In this document: one piece after another, positions 1 to 9,681 of the stretch | How positions within the stretch are numbered: position 1 is the stretch's first letter | Layout of the letters: every line of letters starts with the position of its first letter | NCBI RefSeq assembly: GCF_000739635.1 | Contig: NZ_BATQ01000186.1 | Coordinates: 1 to 63,057, forward strand | DNA length: 63,057 bases | Source: Verrucomicrobium sp. BvORR034 | GTDB taxonomy: Bacteria; Verrucomicrobiota; Verrucomicrobiia; Verrucomicrobiales; Verrucomicrobiaceae | Direction of reading: 5' to 3' | Notes under the pieces: generated by a model | Database searches by the model: none | What the model saw: only the letters and a program-made list of their open reading frames with translations | What the model was told of the DNA's origin: nothing | Position numbers and translations under genes: made by a program

Positions 1-425
1 CCCGTACCCAACGTAGACTCGCTGGAAGCTCGTCAACGTTGGGCTTGTCGCCCCATCCTCTCCGAGGAAGAACTTCGACTGAGCGAGTGGATGGCACCGG
101 TGCCTTGGCGGCCACCCCAGTCCGAAGCTGATCCCCAGCGGGGATCTCCCAACGTTGGACAAGCCCTAAGCGAGTCAACGTTGGGTACCTCCGCGGAGGA
201 TGATCACGTGGGAAGGCCGACAGCATCTGCTTTCTCCCCACCGCCATCAACACCTCCACGTCGCTCGAATGCGGTGTTGCACGAATGTTGGGCGCACCTC
301 GCGAGGCCACCCGCTGACTGACGTTCCCGGCAAGATGCCGGAAACTGCACGCAGGGATGCGTGCGCTCCCCTGGCTTCTCCAGCACAAAGCCATTTTGAG
401 AGATCACCAGACCGCGTTTCGCCCC
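1..425 (+). repeat. Multi-hairpin dispersed repeat, module 1 (left copy)
   Basis: No gene is supported here. The stretch is a string of short palindromes: a long stem CCCAACGT/ACGTTGGG near 7-43, GATCCCC-AGC-GGGGATC near 130-146, a CCAACGTTG-based palindrome at 151-187, CCTCCGCGGAGG near 192-203, and CCGGCA/TGCCGG plus GCACGCA-type hairpins near 328-375. The same series recurs in reverse order and orientation at 9222-9681 and 47546-47825, and partly at 56625-56720. The copy probably continues upstream of the window, because the other copies begin with an extra CTCC/GGAG hairpin. Confidence 0.8.
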
Positions 426-760
426 CAGATTCGTTGGCAGGCACTAGCTTCCCCGTATGCGATGTCTGAATCGCCGGATGCAACCGCTTGCCCAAGAGGT
501 GCTCCATGGCCGCGAGGGGAACCGGTATCACCCCCATGTGCACACCAGGCGGTCATCTCTCGTGCCCCTTCAGGGCACAGCTTTTGTTCGGATCCGGTAC
601 CCAGGGTTCTTCGTCCCTGGGCTGGGCTCTTAGGGCCTTTCAAGCCCTCCTGAGGCACCTCCGGGAGCCACAGTCAGCCAGACCGCCACAACTCCTTCGG
701 AGAGTCACCCCTTTTCCACCAGACAGGCAAGAATGAGGCTCGCATTCTCAGGTGGCAATG
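426..760 (+). repeat. Multi-hairpin dispersed repeat, module 2 (left copy)
   Basis: Non-coding continuation of the element. It starts with a block (TTGGCAGGCACTAGCTTCC and following) that recurs in the same orientation at 9702-9800 and, more diverged, at 38034-38110. It then carries further hairpins: GTGCCC/GGGCAC near 567-583, CCCAGGG/CCCTGGG near 601-623, AGGGC/GCCCT near 632-650 and CTCC-TTC-GGAG near 691-702. The small reading frames here are by-products of the repeat. Confidence 0.75.
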
Positions 761-841
761 GAGGCGGCAGACAATTGACAATCAGCCTCAGATTGAATCA
801 ATTGACCAGTGTCCAAGGTTTTTGAAGATGCCATACCGCTT

Positions 842-1540
842 ATGGGTTCGCTGACGGTGGTGATGCCAGCCTATAACGAGGAGAGGCACATCAAGGCATG
901 CCTTGTCCGTGTGCTGCAGGAACCCTCTGTGAAGGAAATAATCGTGGTGGACGACGGGTCATCAGACTCCACTGCGGCGATCGTCCAGGACTTCATTCAG
1001 GAGCATCCGGGGGTGCGGCTGGAGCGACACAGCCAGAACCAGGGCAAAGGGGCCGCCTTGCGAACCGCATTCCCGCTGGCCACCGGCAGGGTGGTGCTCG
1101 TGCAGGATGCGGATCTCGAATACGATCCGGCGGAATATGAAAAGGTGCTGCGGCCGATCCTACAGGGGCATGCCGAGGTGGTCTTTGGATCGAGATTTCT
1201 GGGAGGCGGCGCGCACCGGGTCCATTACTTCTGGCACTATGTGGGGAACAGGATTCTCACGCTGTTGTGCAACTGCTTCTCGGGGCTGAACCTGACAGAC
1301 ATGGAGAGTGGAACGAAACTGTTCCGACGCGAGGTGCTGGCCCGCCTTGATCTGAAAGAATCCCGCTTCAGCATCGAGCCTGAAATGGTGATCAAGGTGG
1401 CCGCGCTGGGGGTTAGAGTTTATGAGGTGCCGGTCTCCTATTACGGACGGAGCTACGCTGAAGGCAAAAAGATCGGCTGGAAGGACGGGGTCCACGCCTT
1501 CTGGTCGATTCTGAAGTACGGCATAGGGCGATGGCTGTAA
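842..1540 (+). CDS. Family 2 glycosyltransferase, dolichyl-phosphate-mannose synthase-like
   Basis: A cytosolic GT-A glycosyltransferase expected to move a sugar from a nucleotide sugar to an acceptor, possibly polyprenyl phosphate. The N-terminus has the family 2 start VVMPAYNEE, then VVDDGSSDST, a VQDADLEYDP segment carrying the metal-binding acidic residues, and a GSRFLGGG segment as in DPM1-like enzymes. No C-terminal membrane helix is obvious. The ATG at 842 places the Rossmann strand a few residues from the N-terminus, as is usual; an in-frame GTG at 809 would add 11 residues, and neither has a clear Shine-Dalgarno. It is first in the glycan/lipid cluster, directly after the left repeat. 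The acceptor is unknown. Confidence 0.88.
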   Translation: MGSLTVVMPAYNEERHIKACLVRVLQEPSVKEIIVVDDGSSDSTAAIVQDFIQEHPGVRLERHSQNQGKGAALRTAFPLATGRVVLVQDADLEYDPAEYEKVLRPILQGHAEVVFGSRFLGGGAHRVHYFWHYVGNRILTLLCNCFSGLNLTDMESGTKLFRREVLARLDLKESRFSIEPEMVIKVAALGVRVYEVPVSYYGRSYAEGKKIGWKDGVHAFWSILKYGIGRWL

Positions 1541-1567
1541 GCCTTCGCCAGCCACAAGCCCGCCAGA

Positions 1568-2317
1568 TCACACCCGGCCGCGAGACAGTGCGTTGAATTT
1601 ATCCAACACCGCATCTTCGCGGATGGTGCATTCAAACAAGGCACGGGGGCCGTTGGGAATGACACGATCTACGCGAAAGAGATTCTCCTCCAACATGGCC
1701 TGCATGCACGCCTCATTGGGAGCCCAGTAGTTGGTGAAGTCATTGTTCAGGGCATCCCGCGGGTAAAACTGCATGATGGGGCGGGTGAGCAAGCCAGGCT
1801 GGAGCTCCTGCAAGGTGGTGAAGGAACCATCCTCCTGTTGGAAGGCGCGGTCGATGACCTGAGTCTCCAGATAGAGGCGGTCACGACAGAGGGCGCGCCC
1901 CAGATTCAGCGCCAGCATGGGATCTGGAAGATGATAGATCAGGCCAAGCAGGAGGACGATGTCGAACTGGCCCAGCTCTGCCGCACTGAGTTCATAGATG
2001 TTTTTCTGACGGTATTCGACTGAGGAGTTGAGGAGTTGGGCGGCGATGGCAAACCCTGTGTTCTCGGCGGGGAAATAGTCCACCGCCAGCACCTCTGCGC
2101 CCCGTCGCTCAAACTCAAATGCGAAATAGCCGTCTCTGGTGCCGATGTCGAGCACGCGCATGCCCCGGCAGTCTTGAGGAAAGTCAAAGAGGGAAAAATA
2201 GGTCGGCGTATCGTTGATGCCCGGAGTGACCACCCCCTCTGCCACCTCAATGCGATGGTACCAGTGAGGGTAGGCGCTGGTCATGGCGATGGCCTCTTCG
2301 CGAGTGAAACTTTTCAT
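1568..2317 (-). CDS. Class I SAM-dependent methyltransferase
   Basis: About 249 residues with the SAM-binding glycine motif VLDIGTRDGYFAFEFERRGA, an acidic strand end AVDYF and a post-motif LLLGLIYHLPDP. These resemble CmoB-like/DUF1698-type methyltransferases, but the substrate is not evident. The open frame extends upstream to 2545, but the first 76 residues look unstructured, so the ATG at 2317 (MKSFTREEA) is the more likely start. It is convergent with the glycosyltransferase before it, whose stop lies 27 bp away, and divergent from the membrane protein at 2554. It may modify a product of the surrounding glycan cluster; this is inference from position. Confidence 0.75.
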   Translation of the reverse strand: MKSFTREEAIAMTSAYPHWYHRIEVAEGVVTPGINDTPTYFSLFDFPQDCRGMRVLDIGTRDGYFAFEFERRGAEVLAVDYFPAENTGFAIAAQLLNSSVEYRQKNIYELSAAELGQFDIVLLLGLIYHLPDPMLALNLGRALCRDRLYLETQVIDRAFQQEDGSFTTLQELQPGLLTRPIMQFYPRDALNNDFTNYWAPNEACMQAMLEENLFRVDRVIPNGPRALFECTIREDAVLDKFNALSRGRV

Positions 2318-2553
2318 GGGTAAGGGGTGCTGAGTGCGTCGCGAGAATAGAGGTAAGGCGTGCTTATGCGAATAAAATGGCGACCAAAGTAGAGGCTCCG
2401 CCAGCTCCTTGGTCGGGAGCTGCCACCCTTTCGCCCATCGGCGACAAGAGCGATGACTGTGGCACTGCTTGAAGATGGCAACCTCTTCTGTTTGATCTGG
2501 AAACGTCCTCCTTTGCCTTGCGTGACTACTGCTACCGATGAACAATCGGTCGA

Positions 2554-5319
2554 TTGCTTAAAAGCACCTTCCTCCCCATTTTGAAACGCTCAGTGGCACC
2601 GGTCCTTTTGGGCCTGCTGTGCCTCTTGATCTACAATGCGAATCTGCGCCAGATCGGAGCCGGGGACACCCTCCCTGCCCGCTATCTCCCTCTGATTCTC
2701 TGGCGTTACGGCACTCTGGATCTCGATGCGAATACCCGGCTGGTGGCACAGGGTCACCCGGTAATTTCCCATCAGTACCGCGCACCCGACGTTGAGAACA
2801 AAGTCCCGTACTTCGAGCCGTGGACCTACTGGACCGTCCGCACTCGAAATCATCACCTCGCTTCTTTGTACCCCGTGGTGGCCCCAGTGATGGTAGCTCC
2901 GCTCTACTATCCCGCTGTCGCCTGGCTCGACGCCCATGGCTGGAAACAGCCCAACGTTGGACATGTGGCGGAAATCATGGAGAAGCTCTCGGCATCGATC
3001 CTGGCATCGATAGCAAGCATCCTCATGTACCTGGTGCTCCGCCGCGAATGCGGCCGGTGGACTCTGCCGCTCACCCTGGCCTTCGCCTTCGGGACGAATA
3101 CGTGGATGATTTCCAGCCAGGCGCTCTGGCAGCATGGCGCGGCGGAGGTGCTTATCGCCCTCGCCATGTTGTTGGTGGTTTCGAAAACGACGACCTGGCG
3201 CACCGTACTGCTCGGTGCCGTGTGCGTCTTGATCGCGGCGAACCGCCCGCCAGACACCGTGATCGCTGGTGCGATCGTCTGTTTCATGATCTGGAGGCGG
3301 TGGCGCGATGCGCTGTGGCTCCTCGCAGGTGGTGTTGTTCCGCTGGCAGCCGTTCTCTACTACAACCTTGAGTTTGTAGGACACATTGCGGGCGGCTATG
3401 CCCTTGCGATCGGCGGATCTTCCCATGCAAAACACCTGGGCACCTTCCTCCAGCCGGGACTGTCCGGAGTGGGCGGTCTGCTGGTGAGCCCAACGCGCGG
3501 TCTGCTGGTCTTCACTCCGTTCCTTGTCTTCCTCCCACTGGGCCTGATCCAGCGCCTGCGGTCGCCCGGCACGAGAACGCTCGCCGTGGCGCTCAGCGCG
3601 GGTGTCGCGGTCCAGATCCTGGCCTATTCCCAGATGGACTGGCGCGCTGGCGAGTCGTGGGGACCGCGATGGCTGACAGACATTTTGCCAGTCCTCGTGT
3701 GGTTGCTTGCTCCAGCCGTGCTCGTCTTGCGTCCCTTCGCGCGTGGCGTGCTGGTGCTGACGATGGTGATGTCCGTTGCCGTGCAGGTGATCGGAGCCTT
3801 CTGGTACACGAGGACGAGTGACGAACTCGTCTTTGCGGGAGGGCGCGCCTCCCTGGAGGGAGCTTGGAATCCGCGCAACACACCGTTTCTCGTCGAACTG
3901 CGTCATCCCCCTGCCCCTCCCGAGCTTCTCTTCGACGCACGCGGTTCCATCGACCGGGTGGGAGCAGTCCTGCTGCCCGGCACGGGTGAAATGCCCAAGC
4001 TGGAATCCGGTGCCGTGCTCGAAGGTTGGGCACTCACTGGTGGGCGCAGCCCTGCGCAGATGATCCTGCTGGTGGACGGGGTCGTGGTCGGCTCCAGCAC
4101 GGAGTTCCTGCCGCGAGCAGATGTGAGTGAAGCGATGCAGACCCGTTCCCCTTCTGGCTGGCGAGCCTATGCCAACACGAATGGCATCGCGCCGGGAAAG
4201 CGCGTCCTGCAACTGGCTGTCCGCATTCAGCCGAAAGGGGAGGCCCGTATGATTGGGGAAATGAAGGTGATGGTGGTGGCACCGGAGCCTCTTCCAAAGA
4301 TCGCCGCGACACCGCTAAAGCCTCCGACGGGACCGGAACTGGAGGTCATGGCAATGCACGCGACATCCCTGCTGCGGAAGCGGCAGTCTGAGCCCGGCTA
4401 CTGGCTCACCGCGCATACGGCGAGGCCTCACTACGAGGCTCCCCAGCCGGAGATGAACACCTACCTGACAGCAGTGCTGGTAGATCTGCTCTCACCCATC
4501 GCACAAAAGGCAGGGATCGAGGAGATGATGGGGAGGGCACGGAACCATCTCTCCGCCCAGATCGAGGACACGGGACTGGTGCGTTACCATGGGCTGCCGG
4601 ACGGCCCCACCATCGGCACCATGGGCCACGTCATCACCCCGGACGCCGACGACACGGCTCTTGCATGGAGAATCGCCGGCCCTGGTCCTGCAGACCCACG
4701 GCGTGAGCGCATGCTCAGCGAGCTGGCACGCTACCGCGACGTGAGAGGGCTCTACCGGACCTGGCTGGCCCCACTCAACAACTATCAAGGGCTGGATCCC
4801 GGCAATGACCCCAACCCGACCGACATCTGCATCCAGATGCACGTGTACCTGATGCTGCTCAAGTTTGACCCGCCGGCGGCACAGAAACTCGGCCGCGCAC
4901 TTGAGCGCTCTATCGAGGATGGGGACATGTGGGTGTATTACGCAAAGGCTCCGCTGATCCCGTACCTCCGCAGCGTGGAGCTGAGGCTGTTGGGCTCTCC
5001 GCTTCCGGTGCCCACGGAGCGTTTAGCCCTTCCCTCTGCTGGTCAGGAGATCTGGAGTGAAGCGGCACGCACGTTCGTGGCCATCATGGAATCTCCACAG
5101 GATGCGACCACGCGGGAGGCCGCGCGCCATCTACTGGGGCGGATCGGGCATGACAACTTTGCCCAGATTCGCGTCACCCCACCCATGCTCTACCATAATG
5201 ATCTGAGCGCCACGGTGAAACGGTACTACTGGTCCGAGGACTTCGGCTACGCGCTCTGGTTGAGGATTTACGAAGCCGCCGGACTGAATGCACCGCTCTC
5301 CCCAAAACAATCCCGATGA
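2554..5319 (+). CDS. Large membrane protein: GT-C-like N-terminus and terpene-cyclase-like C-terminal domain
   Basis: A 921-residue protein that appears to start at TTG 2554. Residues about 10-440 hold many hydrophobic helices with long loops, in the style of polyprenyl-phosphate-dependent GT-C glycosyltransferases. Residues about 460-600 look like a beta-rich domain. Residues about 600-915 look like an alpha/alpha toroid. Within the toroid, residues 696-702 read PDADDTA, matching the DxDD acid motif of class II terpene cyclases (squalene-hopene and copalyl diphosphate synthases). The stop overlaps the start of the UbiA gene (ATGA), so the two are probably translationally coupled. A prenyl-chain or glycolipid role is inferred; a glycosidase-like toroid without cyclase activity is the main alternative. 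Confidence 0.6.
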   Translation: MLKSTFLPILKRSVAPVLLGLLCLLIYNANLRQIGAGDTLPARYLPLILWRYGTLDLDANTRLVAQGHPVISHQYRAPDVENKVPYFEPWTYWTVRTRNHHLASLYPVVAPVMVAPLYYPAVAWLDAHGWKQPNVGHVAEIMEKLSASILASIASILMYLVLRRECGRWTLPLTLAFAFGTNTWMISSQALWQHGAAEVLIALAMLLVVSKTTTWRTVLLGAVCVLIAANRPPDTVIAGAIVCFMIWRRWRDALWLLAGGVVPLAAVLYYNLEFVGHIAGGYALAIGGSSHAKHLGTFLQPGLSGVGGLLVSPTRGLLVFTPFLVFLPLGLIQRLRSPGTRTLAVALSAGVAVQILAYSQMDWRAGESWGPRWLTDILPVLVWLLAPAVLVLRPFARGVLVLTMVMSVAVQVIGAFWYTRTSDELVFAGGRASLEGAWNPRNTPFLVELRHPPAPPELLFDARGSIDRVGAVLLPGTGEMPKLESGAVLEGWALTGGRSPAQMILLVDGVVVGSSTEFLPRADVSEAMQTRSPSGWRAYANTNGIAPGKRVLQLAVRIQPKGEARMIGEMKVMVVAPEPLPKIAATPLKPPTGPELEVMAMHATSLLRKRQSEPGYWLTAHTARPHYEAPQPEMNTYLTAVLVDLLSPIAQKAGIEEMMGRARNHLSAQIEDTGLVRYHGLPDGPTIGTMGHVITPDADDTALAWRIAGPGPADPRRERMLSELARYRDVRGLYRTWLAPLNNYQGLDPGNDPNPTDICIQMHVYLMLLKFDPPAAQKLGRALERSIEDGDMWVYYAKAPLIPYLRSVELRLLGSPLPVPTERLALPSAGQEIWSEAARTFVAIMESPQDATTREAARHLLGRIGHDNFAQIRVTPPMLYHNDLSATVKRYYWSEDFGYALWLRIYEAAGLNAPLSPKQSR

Positions 5320-6197
5320 GTTCCCAGCCGTCTCTTCGGCACTACGCGAAGATCCTGCGACACTTCGCAGCCACCCGGTCCTTGGAGGTGCTGGTCCTGC
5401 AAGCATCGCCCCTGCTTGGCTGCTATCTCGGTGGCTTCACCTTCGCCTGGGGTGATGTGATCCGGGCGGGTGTGCTCTTCCTCGGCAGCTTCACCCTCAC
5501 AGCCCATGTCTTCATCATCAATGACTGGGCGGGGCACGCCGATGACATGCGTGATCCGCGGCGGGCAGCCCTGGTCTTCGCCCGGAAGGGTATCCGCAGA
5601 GACCAGGTCGCTCGCTCAGCCACTGCCCTTCTCATTCTCGCCACGGTCGCCTTCGCAGCCATTGGCAGACCAGCCCTGCTGCTAGGAGCAGCGATCGCAA
5701 CGCTCAGCCTTTTCTATTCCTGCCTGCCCGGGGTCGGCAAGAGCACCCCGGTTGCCGCGTCGATCAATCACCTGCTTGGCGGCCTCCTGCATTTCCTGCT
5801 GGGTTATACGGTGTTCCATGACCTGGACGGGAGAGGGCTCGCCATCGGCCTCTTCTTTGGATTGGTCTTCGCCGCGGGTCATCTCAACCAGGAGGTTCGC
5901 GACGCCGAGGGAGATGGGCTCAATGGCATTCGCACCAGCGCAGTGGTGTTCGGAAGCCTGCCCACCTTTCTCGCAAGCCTGGGTCTCTTTACCACGGCTT
6001 ATGCGCTCATGGTGGGGCTGGCAGCGTTTCGCATCATGCCACAGATCCTGGTTTGGAGCGTGCTCGCATGGTCGCTCCAGGTCGCCTGGTCTGTCCAGGC
6101 GCTGCGGCGGGGCCTGGGATTCGAGACGGCCGAATGGATGCAACGACGCTACCGGCTGCTCTTTGCCATCACCGGGCTGGCCATGCTGGTGAGATGA
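5316..6197 (+). CDS. UbiA-family prenyltransferase
   Basis: An integral membrane protein of 293 residues with about eight hydrophobic helices. The first Asp-rich motif reads NDWAGHADD at about residues 68-76, where the usual fifth-position Asp is Gly. The second reads RDAEGDGLNGIRT at about 195-207, keeping DxxxD and the GxRT that follows. UbiA enzymes attach a polyprenyl chain to an aromatic ring or other acceptor, using Mg-bound diphosphate. The ATG lies inside the stop of the upstream toroid-domain protein. The first-motif change could alter the metal site, so the substrate cannot be assigned. Quinone, phospho-sugar and lipid-anchor pathways are all possible. Confidence 0.8.
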   Translation: MSSQPSLRHYAKILRHFAATRSLEVLVLQASPLLGCYLGGFTFAWGDVIRAGVLFLGSFTLTAHVFIINDWAGHADDMRDPRRAALVFARKGIRRDQVARSATALLILATVAFAAIGRPALLLGAAIATLSLFYSCLPGVGKSTPVAASINHLLGGLLHFLLGYTVFHDLDGRGLAIGLFFGLVFAAGHLNQEVRDAEGDGLNGIRTSAVVFGSLPTFLASLGLFTTAYALMVGLAAFRIMPQILVWSVLAWSLQVAWSVQALRRGLGFETAEWMQRRYRLLFAITGLAMLVR

Positions 6198-6374
6198 CCC
6201 GCCCTGTGCCAAGGCAGCGGCCCCGGCGGCCGACACCCCGACTCGCCAGTCAAGGGTTGCGCGAACTTCAGCGGAGGATTGAGATCCATGGCCCCCACGT
6301 GGCTTCGATCTTGATGACTGGGCAGGACTGCGCCTTGCGTTTCAGATCAGAATTCAAATACTGGGGAGGGCTTG

Positions 6375-9182
6375 ATGAAATCGCGAGTGCAGGCTACTAG
6401 GGCCAACGTCAGGCCAGCTCGTTCATCTGCTCCCGGAGCCGGTCCAGCAACCGTCCTTATGCTCATGGAAAATGCCATCTCAAGTGCTCCGTTTGCGGCA
6501 TGCACCATCGTTTCGTCGAACTACCTTGCCCGGGCATTTGTACTTGTGGATTCGCTGAAGGCGCATCATCCCGACGTGGACTTCTGGATGCTGCTGATCG
6601 ATGACCATGCCCTGGGTCCACTCGCCCAGGAGGCGGTGGACCGGCGGGGCATCCACCTGCTTCGCGTGCATGAGATCCAGCTTGCTGCCACCGAGGTGGC
6701 CAATTTCCGATTTATCTATGACCTGACAGAGGTGGCCACCGCCTACAAGCCGTGGACCATGGAGACAGTGACCCGCCTTTCTGGCCGTCATGTCTTTTAC
6801 ATCGACCCGGACATTGAGTTCTTCCAGCCGTTGACGTCGCTCGTGGACGCGGTGGAAGCCCATGAACTGGTGCTGACACCTCATGTCCTGCATCCCATGC
6901 AGAGGGAGGGATGCCAGCCCTCAGAGGCCGACATCATGGGAAGCGGCATCTATAATCTGGGCTTCTTGGGGATGAATCGTGCTGCTGCCTCGAAAGTGAC
7001 GGGATGGTGGTGCGAGCGTCTGTTGCGGGAATGCTACAGCGCCCCCGAAGAACAACGATTCACGGACCAGCGCTGGATTGATTTCGCACCTTGCTTCTTC
7101 GACTGCCACATCTCCAAAGATGAAACTTTCAACGTGGCGTACTGGAACGTGGACCAGCGCCAGGTCACCCTGGAAAACGGCACCTACTTCGTCAATAACA
7201 GGCAGCTTTCTTTTTTCCATTACAGTGGCCTGGATGAAAAGGTTCCCCACCTGCTCACGCGTCACCATCAGGGCCGGCCGCGGGTGCTGCTCAGTGAGCA
7301 TGAAGCTTTGACCGAGCTGACCCGCTCCTACATCCGGGCCGTCCACCTGGCGGAACAGGAGTGCGCCGACACCACGGCAGAGTACCCCTTCCTCAGGTTT
7401 GCCGGCGGGGAGCGAATCTCCCGCAGCTTGCGCAGGATCTTTCTGAAGGAGCTGGTCAAAGCAGAAAAGGAACATCGTGTGCCGCCTCCGTCGCCATTCG
7501 CCCCGGGTGGTGAGGAGCCCTTCTTCGACTGGTTGAATGAACCGTGCTTCTCCACCAGCCAGACTCCCATGCTACCGCGGCTGGCCCTGTTGTTGCGGGA
7601 GGCGCGTCAGGATCTCATCGCAACATTCCGGGATCCCCAGGGACGGGATGCGGTCCGCCTGATCGAATGGATCAGGCAACAAGGGGTGAAGCAGTTCATG
7701 CTCCCAAGTCGGTTGATCCCGCCGCCAATCTTCCCGCCTCCTAGACGGACGGAGCCCAAACTCGTTCCAGGATTGGAAATTGTCGGGTATCTGCGGACGG
7801 AGTCCGGTGTCGGTCAGGCTGCCCGCCTCGTGGCACAGGGATTGAGCGAGTCGTCCATCCCGTTTGAAACCCTGGTGGACTCCACTCCTCCGGGGCGTCA
7901 ACAGGCCCTCCACGAGCACCAGAAAAAAGGCGTGCTGGGTGAGGAAGAGGCCTTCGACTGCTGTCTGCTCTGTGTCAATGCGGACAGCGTCTCCTCCGTG
8001 CGGCAGCGGCTGGGCCGTGAGTATTTTCACAAACGCAGGGTGGCCGGTCTGTGGTTTTGGGAGCTGGAAACCTTTCCCGAGAGCATGCACTCCGCCTTCC
8101 AGGAAGTGGATGAGGTGTGGGTGGCTTCTGAATTCATCCGCAAGGCACTGGCCCCCATTTCTCCAGTCCCCGTTCAGTACATCCCCCTGCCATTTGGCAC
8201 TGCGGGTGCCGTTGGGGCTCTGGACCGCAAGCTCCTGGGCATTCCAGAGGGGTTCTTCTTCCTCTTCAGCTTCGACTTCCACAGCATCTTCCGGAGGAAA
8301 AACCCTCTGGCCGTGGTGGAGGCTTTCAAGCAGGCTTTCCGGCCGGGTGAGGGTCCCGCACTGGTGCTCAAGTGCATCAACGGGGACTCACACATCGCAG
8401 ATCTGGAGCAGCTTCGTTACGCCGCACGGGACCGCGCCGAGATCCGCATCCTGTCAGGTTACATGGACTATGCCACCAACCAGGCATTAAAGGCGGGGTG
8501 TGGCTGCTATGTCTCACTCCATCGGAGTGAGGGGCTCGGTCTAACCATGGCTGAGGCCATGCGCCAGGGGAAGCCCGTCATCGCCACAGGCTACTCCGGA
8601 AACATGGACTTCATGAATGAGGGCAACAGTTTCCTCTGCCGGTACGACAAGGTTCCCGTTGGCCCCGGTTCAGCCCCCTACCCCGCAAAGGCTGTTTGGG
8701 CAGAGCCCAGCATCTCCCACGCCGCAGAGCTGATGCGAAGGGTCTATGACCACCCTGAAGAGGCCGCGGAAAAGGGACGCCGTGCCGCCGCAGACCTCGC
8801 CGAACGTTTCAACCCCGCACGCTGCGCCGCGGCGGTGGAGATTCGCCTCCGCGAACTTCGCTCGCTCGAGCCTCATGCCGGAAGAAGCCTGCCTCTTTCC
8901 GCCATGCATTCCACAAAATTGTCCTCCCCTGTGAAGACTTTGCAAAAGCATCTGAAGCGCTCCGTGGATGTGGCCAAGACGGTACCCTCATTCGGCTCTC
9001 TTCTCTTCCAGGGCCCCCAGAAAATTCTGCAAAAGATGCTGATGCGTCTGGAAAAACAACGCAAGCCGTTCGATGAGGCCGTGGTCGTCGCCGTGAGCAG
9101 CCATGACCAACGGCTCCTCGACCTGGAGCGCTCGCTCGCCGAGCTTCGCGTGCAAAATAGCAGTCTGAATCGCCCTCAGTAG
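6375..9182 (+). CDS. Two-domain glycosyltransferase (GT-A-like plus GT-B family 4-like)
   Basis: About 935 residues combining two transferases. Residues about 35-330 form a GT-A-like domain: it opens with a CTIVSSNYLARA strand and holds the metal-binding YIDPDIEFF at about 140. Residues about 465-830 form a GT-B domain, starting EIVGYLRTESGVGQAAR and including the nucleotide-sugar signature SLHRSEGLGLTMAEAMRQGK followed by VIATGYSGNMDF. The C-terminal 100 residues are charged and helical. ATG 6375 is chosen over TTG 6372 because GGGGAGGG lies about 4 bases upstream of it. The gene closes the cluster and probably builds two successive linkages of a surface polysaccharide or glycolipid. Confidence 0.85.
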   Translation: MKSRVQATRANVRPARSSAPGAGPATVLMLMENAISSAPFAACTIVSSNYLARAFVLVDSLKAHHPDVDFWMLLIDDHALGPLAQEAVDRRGIHLLRVHEIQLAATEVANFRFIYDLTEVATAYKPWTMETVTRLSGRHVFYIDPDIEFFQPLTSLVDAVEAHELVLTPHVLHPMQREGCQPSEADIMGSGIYNLGFLGMNRAAASKVTGWWCERLLRECYSAPEEQRFTDQRWIDFAPCFFDCHISKDETFNVAYWNVDQRQVTLENGTYFVNNRQLSFFHYSGLDEKVPHLLTRHHQGRPRVLLSEHEALTELTRSYIRAVHLAEQECADTTAEYPFLRFAGGERISRSLRRIFLKELVKAEKEHRVPPPSPFAPGGEEPFFDWLNEPCFSTSQTPMLPRLALLLREARQDLIATFRDPQGRDAVRLIEWIRQQGVKQFMLPSRLIPPPIFPPPRRTEPKLVPGLEIVGYLRTESGVGQAARLVAQGLSESSIPFETLVDSTPPGRQQALHEHQKKGVLGEEEAFDCCLLCVNADSVSSVRQRLGREYFHKRRVAGLWFWELETFPESMHSAFQEVDEVWVASEFIRKALAPISPVPVQYIPLPFGTAGAVGALDRKLLGIPEGFFFLFSFDFHSIFRRKNPLAVVEAFKQAFRPGEGPALVLKCINGDSHIADLEQLRYAARDRAEIRILSGYMDYATNQALKAGCGCYVSLHRSEGLGLTMAEAMRQGKPVIATGYSGNMDFMNEGNSFLCRYDKVPVGPGSAPYPAKAVWAEPSISHAAELMRRVYDHPEEAAEKGRRAAADLAERFNPARCAAAVEIRLRELRSLEPHAGRSLPLSAMHSTKLSSPVKTLQKHLKRSVDVAKTVPSFGSLLFQGPQKILQKMLMRLEKQRKPFDEAVVVAVSSHDQRLLDLERSLAELRVQNSSLNRPQ

Positions 9183-9221
9183 TCTTTCGCCAGAAGGCTT
9201 CAGAGTGCTGATCTTGGACTG

Positions 9222-9681
9222 GTGGCGAAACGCAGTCTGGCGATTTCTCAAAGTGACCTGTGCAGGAGAAGCCAGGGGAGCGCACGCATCTTGCGTGCTG
9301 TTTCCGGCATCTTGCCGGGAACGTCAGTCAGCGGGAGGCCTCGCTACATGCGACAACACATTCGAGCGACGTGGGGGCGTTGAAAACGTTGGGAGAGAAA
9401 GCGGATGCTGTCGGCTTTCCCTCCTGATCATCCTCTTCGGAGGTAACCAACGTTGACTCGCTTAGGGCTCGTCCAACGTTGGGCTGTGTTAGAGATCCCC
9501 GCTGGGGATCAACTTCGGCCTGGGGCGAGCGCTTCAAGGACCTGGTGCCATCCACTCGCTCAGTCGAAGTTTTTCCTCGAAGAGGATGGGGCGACAAGCC
9601 CAACGTTGACGAGCTTCCAGCGAGTCTACGTTGGGTACGGGTGTTGGAGGTTTTTACTCCGAAGGAGTTGTGGCGGTCTGG
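9222..9681 (-). repeat. Multi-hairpin dispersed repeat, module 1 (right copy, inverted)
   Basis: Reverse-complement arrangement of the left module 1, with the same order of hairpins: GCACGCA-TCT-TGCGTGC near 9281-9297, CCGGCA-TCT-TGCCGG near 9303-9317, CCTC-TTC-GGAGG near 9431-9442, the CCAACGTTG palindrome near 9448-9483, GATCCCC-GCT-GGGGATC near 9493-9509, CCCAACGT/ACGTTGGG near 9599-9636, and ACTCC-GAA-GGAGT near 9657-9669. No gene is supported. With the left copy it brackets the glycosyltransferase/UbiA cluster. Confidence 0.8.

Noticed and set aside
91-736. Several small open frames at the left edge
   Set aside because: They lie within the hairpin repeat. Similar frames recur in every copy only because the DNA is repeated.
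2590-4212. 540-codon minus-strand open frame
   Set aside because: It is antisense to the 921-residue membrane protein, has low-complexity His/Arg/Gly composition and no recognisable motif.
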